Source of the DNA: Solobacterium sp. UBA3691
GTDB lineage: Bacteria > Bacillota_I > Bacilli_A > Erysipelotrichales > Erysipelotrichaceae
Assembly (NCBI GenBank): GCA_002372175.1
Contig: DFIS01000024.1
Span: forward strand, 1-22,873
Direction of reading: 5' to 3'
DNA: 22,873 bases
The notes under the pieces were generated by a model, which did no database searches, was not told the origin of the DNA, and saw only the letters and a list, made by a program, of their open reading frames with translations. Made by a program: the position numbers and the translations under genes. The number at the start of each line of letters is the position of its first letter. Position 1 is the first letter of the stretch. Positions 21,742 through 22,873 of this stretch are shown piece after piece.

Positions 21742-22722
21742 CTCATTGTGAGTGGTATTAAACACTTCAGATGGTGTCTGGTATCCCAAACACTTTCTTG
21801 GTCTATTATTTAGAAGATAGATCTTTTCCTGTAAATCTTCCTCTGCTACTTCAGAGAGATCCATTCCTTTTGGATAAAACTCTCTTAGTAATCCGTTTGT
21901 ATTTTCGTTAGTTCCCTTCTGCCAGGAACAGTAGGGATCACAGAAATAGGTCTTACAGTTCAAAGCTGTTTCGATTTCCTCATACCCTGAGAATTCTTTC
22001 CCTCTGTCAAAGGTGATCGTCTTGACCAGTTCGGAAGGGTATTCCTTCAAAGCGTTGATAATAGCAGGAGTGACAGAAGCCGCCGTTCTGTCAGGTACCT
22101 TGATCGCCAAATAGAACCGTGCTTTCCTCTCTGCCAGTGTCACGAAACAAACTTTGGACTTTGGCGTATGATCATCTTTTCCTGAAACTACTGTATCTCC
22201 TTCCCAATGTCCCAGTTCCCTTCGCTTATAAACCGTTTTGTCCCGTTTTCTTATCGTTCTGCCGCCATCATTGAATTTCCCTCTGGTTTCAGCAGGACGC
22301 TTGAAATGACCTTTTCTGCGTAGCTTCTCCATCGTGATATGACCTGATCTTCCTTCATGGATCATTCGGTATATCGTGGAAACCGAAGGAATATCCATAG
22401 TATCGTTTCCTCTCCCCTTGATCTGCTCCGGAGACCAGTGCTCCTCGATCTTTCTCTTCACATATGATAGAACATCACTTTCACATTTCCTCTTTCTTCC
22501 GCAATGGGTCTTGCGCTGTATATAAGATCTCTGTGCCGTCGAGGGAATATACCGTGAGATCTGATGATTCCTCCCGGTGCGATAGCTGTTTCTCTTAAGT
22601 TCTCTGGATACTGTTGACGGACTTCTTCTGATCGCTTCGGCAATTCCGCGGATGGACACACCGGAAGTGTGCAGCTGGCTGATCACTGTTCTTTCGTGTA
22701 TGTTAAGATGATAGTAGCCCAT
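21730..22722 (-). CDS. IS30-family DDE transposase
   Basis: A 330-residue transposase with no frameshift. The N-terminal region has a helix-turn-helix (SIRGIAEAIRRSPSTVSRE) typical of IS30, with a second basic DNA-binding region. The catalytic triad is Asp176 (GHWEGDTV), Asp239 (TITFDRGKEFS) and Glu273 (GTNENTNGLLR). The D-E spacing of 33 is the IS30 hallmark. The start is ATG 22722 with AGGAGG 5 nt upstream. The last codons and the TAA stop lie within the left terminal inverted repeat, so the end of the element sets the end of the protein. It is likely functional. Confidence 0.95.
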   Translation of the reverse strand: MGYYHLNIHERTVISQLHTSGVSIRGIAEAIRRSPSTVSRELKRNSYRTGRNHQISRYIPSTAQRSYIQRKTHCGRKRKCESDVLSYVKRKIEEHWSPEQIKGRGNDTMDIPSVSTIYRMIHEGRSGHITMEKLRRKGHFKRPAETRGKFNDGGRTIRKRDKTVYKRRELGHWEGDTVVSGKDDHTPKSKVCFVTLAERKARFYLAIKVPDRTAASVTPAIINALKEYPSELVKTITFDRGKEFSGYEEIETALNCKTYFCDPYCSWQKGTNENTNGLLREFYPKGMDLSEVAEEDLQEKIYLLNNRPRKCLGYQTPSEVFNTTHNECCA

Positions 22723-22803
22723 AGGTCCTCCTGATTATGTAAGTTTGGTCACTCACATTCTATCATTTGAACCTGTGGGTCTTTTCTTTACCCCATGGTC
22801 ATC

Positions 22804-22815
22804 TGTTGCGCTTAA
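22804..22815 (-). repeat. right terminal inverted repeat of the IS30 element
   Basis: TGTTGCGCTTAA, an exact reverse complement of the left end. Confidence 0.85.
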
Positions 22816-22833
22816 TATGGTAATTCATCTCAT

Positions 22834-22854
22834 AAAAAAAGGAGATCACTCTCC
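22834..22854 (-). terminator. terminator of a minus-strand gene beyond the window
   Basis: On the minus strand GGAGA-GTGA-TCTCC is followed by seven T residues. Its gene lies right of 22873. No further feature is seen in 22855-22873. Confidence 0.65.
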
Positions 22855-22873
22855 GGAAATAAAAAATGGTGCG

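Larger units (their letters stand above)
21730..22815 (-). mobile_element. IS30-family insertion sequence, apparently complete
   Basis: About 1.09 kb, in the size range of the family, with one transposase gene filling nearly all of it. The ends are a perfect 12-bp inverted pair: TTAAGCGCAACA (21730-21741) and TGTTGCGCTTAA (22804-22815). I see no clear 2-3-bp target duplication: bases outside are AAT on the left and TAT on the right. The element lies between the terminator at 21682-21710 and one at 22834-22854, so it interrupts no gene. Exact ends could be a base or two further out. Confidence 0.85.

Overview
The window looks like an ordinary chromosomal segment of a low-to-mid GC Bacillota (Firmicutes), probably an Erysipelotrichaceae-like gut anaerobe. 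This is inferred from strong AGGAGG-type ribosome binding sites, short hairpin-plus-T terminators, an NupOPQ/BMP-type nucleoside transporter, a 6-phospho-beta-glucosidase, a carboxypeptidase Taq and an IS30-type element. No rRNA, tRNA, CRISPR array, phage module or recognisable defence system was seen. I did not find a clear new multi-gene system; the interest lies in gene decay, unusual start regions and some unassigned small or fused proteins.

Layout. 52-2632 (minus): a secreted alpha/beta hydrolase fused to about eight membrane segments, and a small membrane protein. 2823-4369 (plus): a 60-residue cysteine-rich protein, a decayed hydrolase gene and a membrane-anchored protein of unknown function. 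4370-5008 is a graveyard of two oppositely oriented gene remnants meeting at an inverted repeat. 5009-5604: an FMN/NAD(P)H oxidoreductase with a cysteine cluster, and a possible 28-residue membrane peptide overlapping its end. 5637-10625: a complete nucleoside-type ABC importer (lipoprotein, double ATPase, two permeases), with a strong terminator between the lipoprotein gene and the rest. 10682-13904: a DUF4177 protein, ttcA (tRNA 2-thiocytidine), a CPBP intramembrane protease and a pRiA4b ORF-3-like protein. 13946-17084: a 6-phospho-beta-glucosidase divergent from a zinc carboxypeptidase of family M32. 17088-19161 (minus): tgt followed by a DegV protein. 19200-21204 (plus): a two-TM protein and a DEDDh exonuclease joined by an ATGA overlap, then an FMN-dependent alpha-hydroxy-acid oxidising enzyme. 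21205-21710: a cre-like site and a degenerate pyrophosphatase-like gene. 21730-22815: an IS30-family element between two terminators.

How the genes work together. The clearest module is the importer: the lipoprotein captures a nucleoside-like ligand, the two permeases form the channel and the two-domain ATPase drives it. The terminator after the lipoprotein gene would give extra lipoprotein over membrane complex. Two tRNA modification genes, ttcA and tgt, lie about 7 kb apart. Both, together with the gene divergent from tgt, have an extended -10 element almost touching the start codon and no clear Shine-Dalgarno, so leaderless transcription is a real possibility. Most other genes appear to be single units bounded by their own terminators.
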